A stretch of DNA of 64,000 bases from the NCBI RefSeq assembly GCF_900115685.1, contig NZ_FOXJ01000001.1, positions 2,885,796 to 2,949,795 on the forward strand. The letters run 5' to 3'. Positions within the stretch are counted from its first letter, which is position 1. Each line of letters opens with the position of its first letter. Positions 63,042 through 64,000 of this stretch are shown here, in pieces. Made by a program: the position numbers and the translations under genes. This DNA is from Variovorax sp. 770b2. Lineage in GTDB: Bacteria > Pseudomonadota > Gammaproteobacteria > Burkholderiales > Burkholderiaceae_C. Under the pieces are notes generated by a model. The model was not told the origin of the DNA, ran no database searches, and saw nothing but the letters and a program-made list of their open reading frames with translations.

Positions 63042-63999
63042 CTGGCGGGCCCTGTTCCTCGCGGCGGGCCTGCTGCTGGGCACCGCCTGTGCCGCCGCCC
63101 CGCAGGCCTACACGATCGTCGTGCCCGCGCCGCCCGGCGGCCCCATCGACCGTGTCGCGCGGCTCCTCGCGCCCGACCTGGCGGCCGCGCTGGGCCACCC
63201 CGTGGTGGTCGACAACCGCCTGGGCGCGGCGGGCAAGATCGGCGTGCAGGCCGCCTTGCGCGCACCGCGCGACGGCCACACGCTGATCGCGGTGTCGCCG
63301 TCCATCGCCTCGGTCAATCCGGTGGTCGACAAGGCGCCCGGCTACGACCCGCTCGCCGATTTCGATGCCCTGGGCATCGCCGCGACCAACGCCGGCGTGG
63401 TCGCGGTGCGCGCCGGGCTGCCGGTGGCCGACATGGCCGAGCTGGTGCACTACGCGAAGGCCCATCCGGGCGAGCTCACCTACGGCTCCTTCGGCATCGG
63501 CACCAGCCTGCACCTGCAAAGCGAGGAGCTGCTGCACACGCTGGGCATCGACGCGCGCCACATCCCTTACAAGGGCGAGGCCCAGGTGATGGCCGCGCTG
63601 GCGGGCGGCGAGGTGGACCTGATGCTCTACGCCACCGCGCCCATCGTCCCGCTCGTGCAGAGCGGCCGGGTGCGGGCCCTCGCAGCCACATCCTCCCAAC
63701 GCTGGGCGATGCTGCCGCAGGTTCCGAGCTACGCCGAGACCGGCCTGCCGGCATTGCGCACCTACCAGTACCGCTCCTGGGTCGGCTTCGTGCTGCCCAC
63801 CGGCACGCCGGCCGCCGACAGGCAGGCGGTGCTGCAGGCCTGGCAACGCACGCTGGCCAGTCCGAAGCTTCGCGAATCGCTGACGGCGCAGGGCTTCGAG
63901 CCCGCATCGGGCGACCCCGCGGACATGCAGCGCACCGTCGCCGGCGAGATCGGGCGCCTGCGCGCGCTGCTCGCGAGCGGCCGCATCACGCTCGACTGA
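63025..63999 (+). CDS. Bug/TctC-family periplasmic solute-binding protein
   Basis: A 324-residue receptor with a signal sequence (ending TACAAAPQA) and Bug segments IVVPAPPGGPID, DNRLGAAGKIG, DGHTLI and IPYKGEAQVM. The ATG at 63025 lies five bases after GGAGAA; a distal ATG at 62998 is less likely. It ends one base before the window edge and is complete. The ligand is probably the acid cleaved by the adjacent aldolase. Confidence 0.87.
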   Translation: MRARPDWRALFLAAGLLLGTACAAAPQAYTIVVPAPPGGPIDRVARLLAPDLAAALGHPVVVDNRLGAAGKIGVQAALRAPRDGHTLIAVSPSIASVNPVVDKAPGYDPLADFDALGIAATNAGVVAVRAGLPVADMAELVHYAKAHPGELTYGSFGIGTSLHLQSEELLHTLGIDARHIPYKGEAQVMAALAGGEVDLMLYATAPIVPLVQSGRVRALAATSSQRWAMLPQVPSYAETGLPALRTYQYRSWVGFVLPTGTPAADRQAVLQAWQRTLASPKLRESLTAQGFEPASGDPADMQRTVAGEIGRLRALLASGRITLD

Positions 64000-64000
64000 A

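Overview
The window is high-GC DNA packed with long genes on both strands. It looks like the chromosome of a betaproteobacterium of the Comamonadaceae, most likely Variovorax or a close relative. The reasons are the many Bug/TctC-type solute receptors without partners, the oxidative hexuronate pathway, the grpE-dnaK-dnaJ layout with RpoH promoters, and several short dispersed palindromic repeats. The species call is inference from protein style and gene content. No tRNA, rRNA, transposase, integrase or CRISPR array was seen.

Layout. 1-9.5 kb: the end of a glutathione S-transferase, a cardiolipin synthase, and a CecR-like TetR repressor divergent from a complete export system (membrane fusion protein, double-ATPase subunit, two ABC-2 permeases, outer-membrane factor; YbhGFSR type). 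A near-perfect palindrome lies in the divergent promoter. 9.5-14.3 kb: a structured leader and secreted zinc metalloprotease, a ROK-family protein whose motifs are in circularly permuted order, and an orphan fused osmoprotectant-type binding protein/permease.

14.3-37.4 kb: one large hexuronate/aldarate regulon built as two divergent arms around a FadR-type GntR regulator (22163-23032). The left arm encodes Bug receptors, KdgD, GudD, a Tat-exported lactonase and 2-oxoglutarate semialdehyde dehydrogenase. The right arm encodes an ABC importer, uronate dehydrogenase, a cytosolic lactonase, a TRAP importer, galactarate dehydratase, a large lipoprotein that may be a new polysaccharide-active enzyme, an SDR and two more Bug receptors. 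Together they can take glucuronate and galacturonate through glucarate and galactarate to 2-oxoglutarate. Two sites matching the FadR-family half-site pattern TNGTNNNACNA lie in front of the arms. Three different repeat elements sit just 3' of solute-binding-protein genes inside these operons.

37.5-49.1 kb: phosphatidylserine decarboxylase, a small winged-helix regulator, an FKBP prolyl isomerase, then grpE-dnaK-dnaJ with two RpoH-type promoters (one overlapping a consensus DnaA box), a 730-bp non-coding stretch that becomes AT-rich, and the prkA-yeaH-spoVR stress operon. 49.1-57.5 kb: an inverted-repeat island, aroQ, and an operon with a Rieske oxygenase apparently split over two complementary degenerate proteins, followed by glutathione-dependent formaldehyde oxidation genes. 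Then come a GNAT gene, a MITE-like repeat, and a chain of small overlapping genes (VOC, YciI, TfoX with a histone-like tail, RNase D-like). 57.5-64 kb: an alpha/beta hydrolase, an arsRBCH operon, and a LysR regulator divergent from an HpcH/HpaI aldolase and a Bug receptor.
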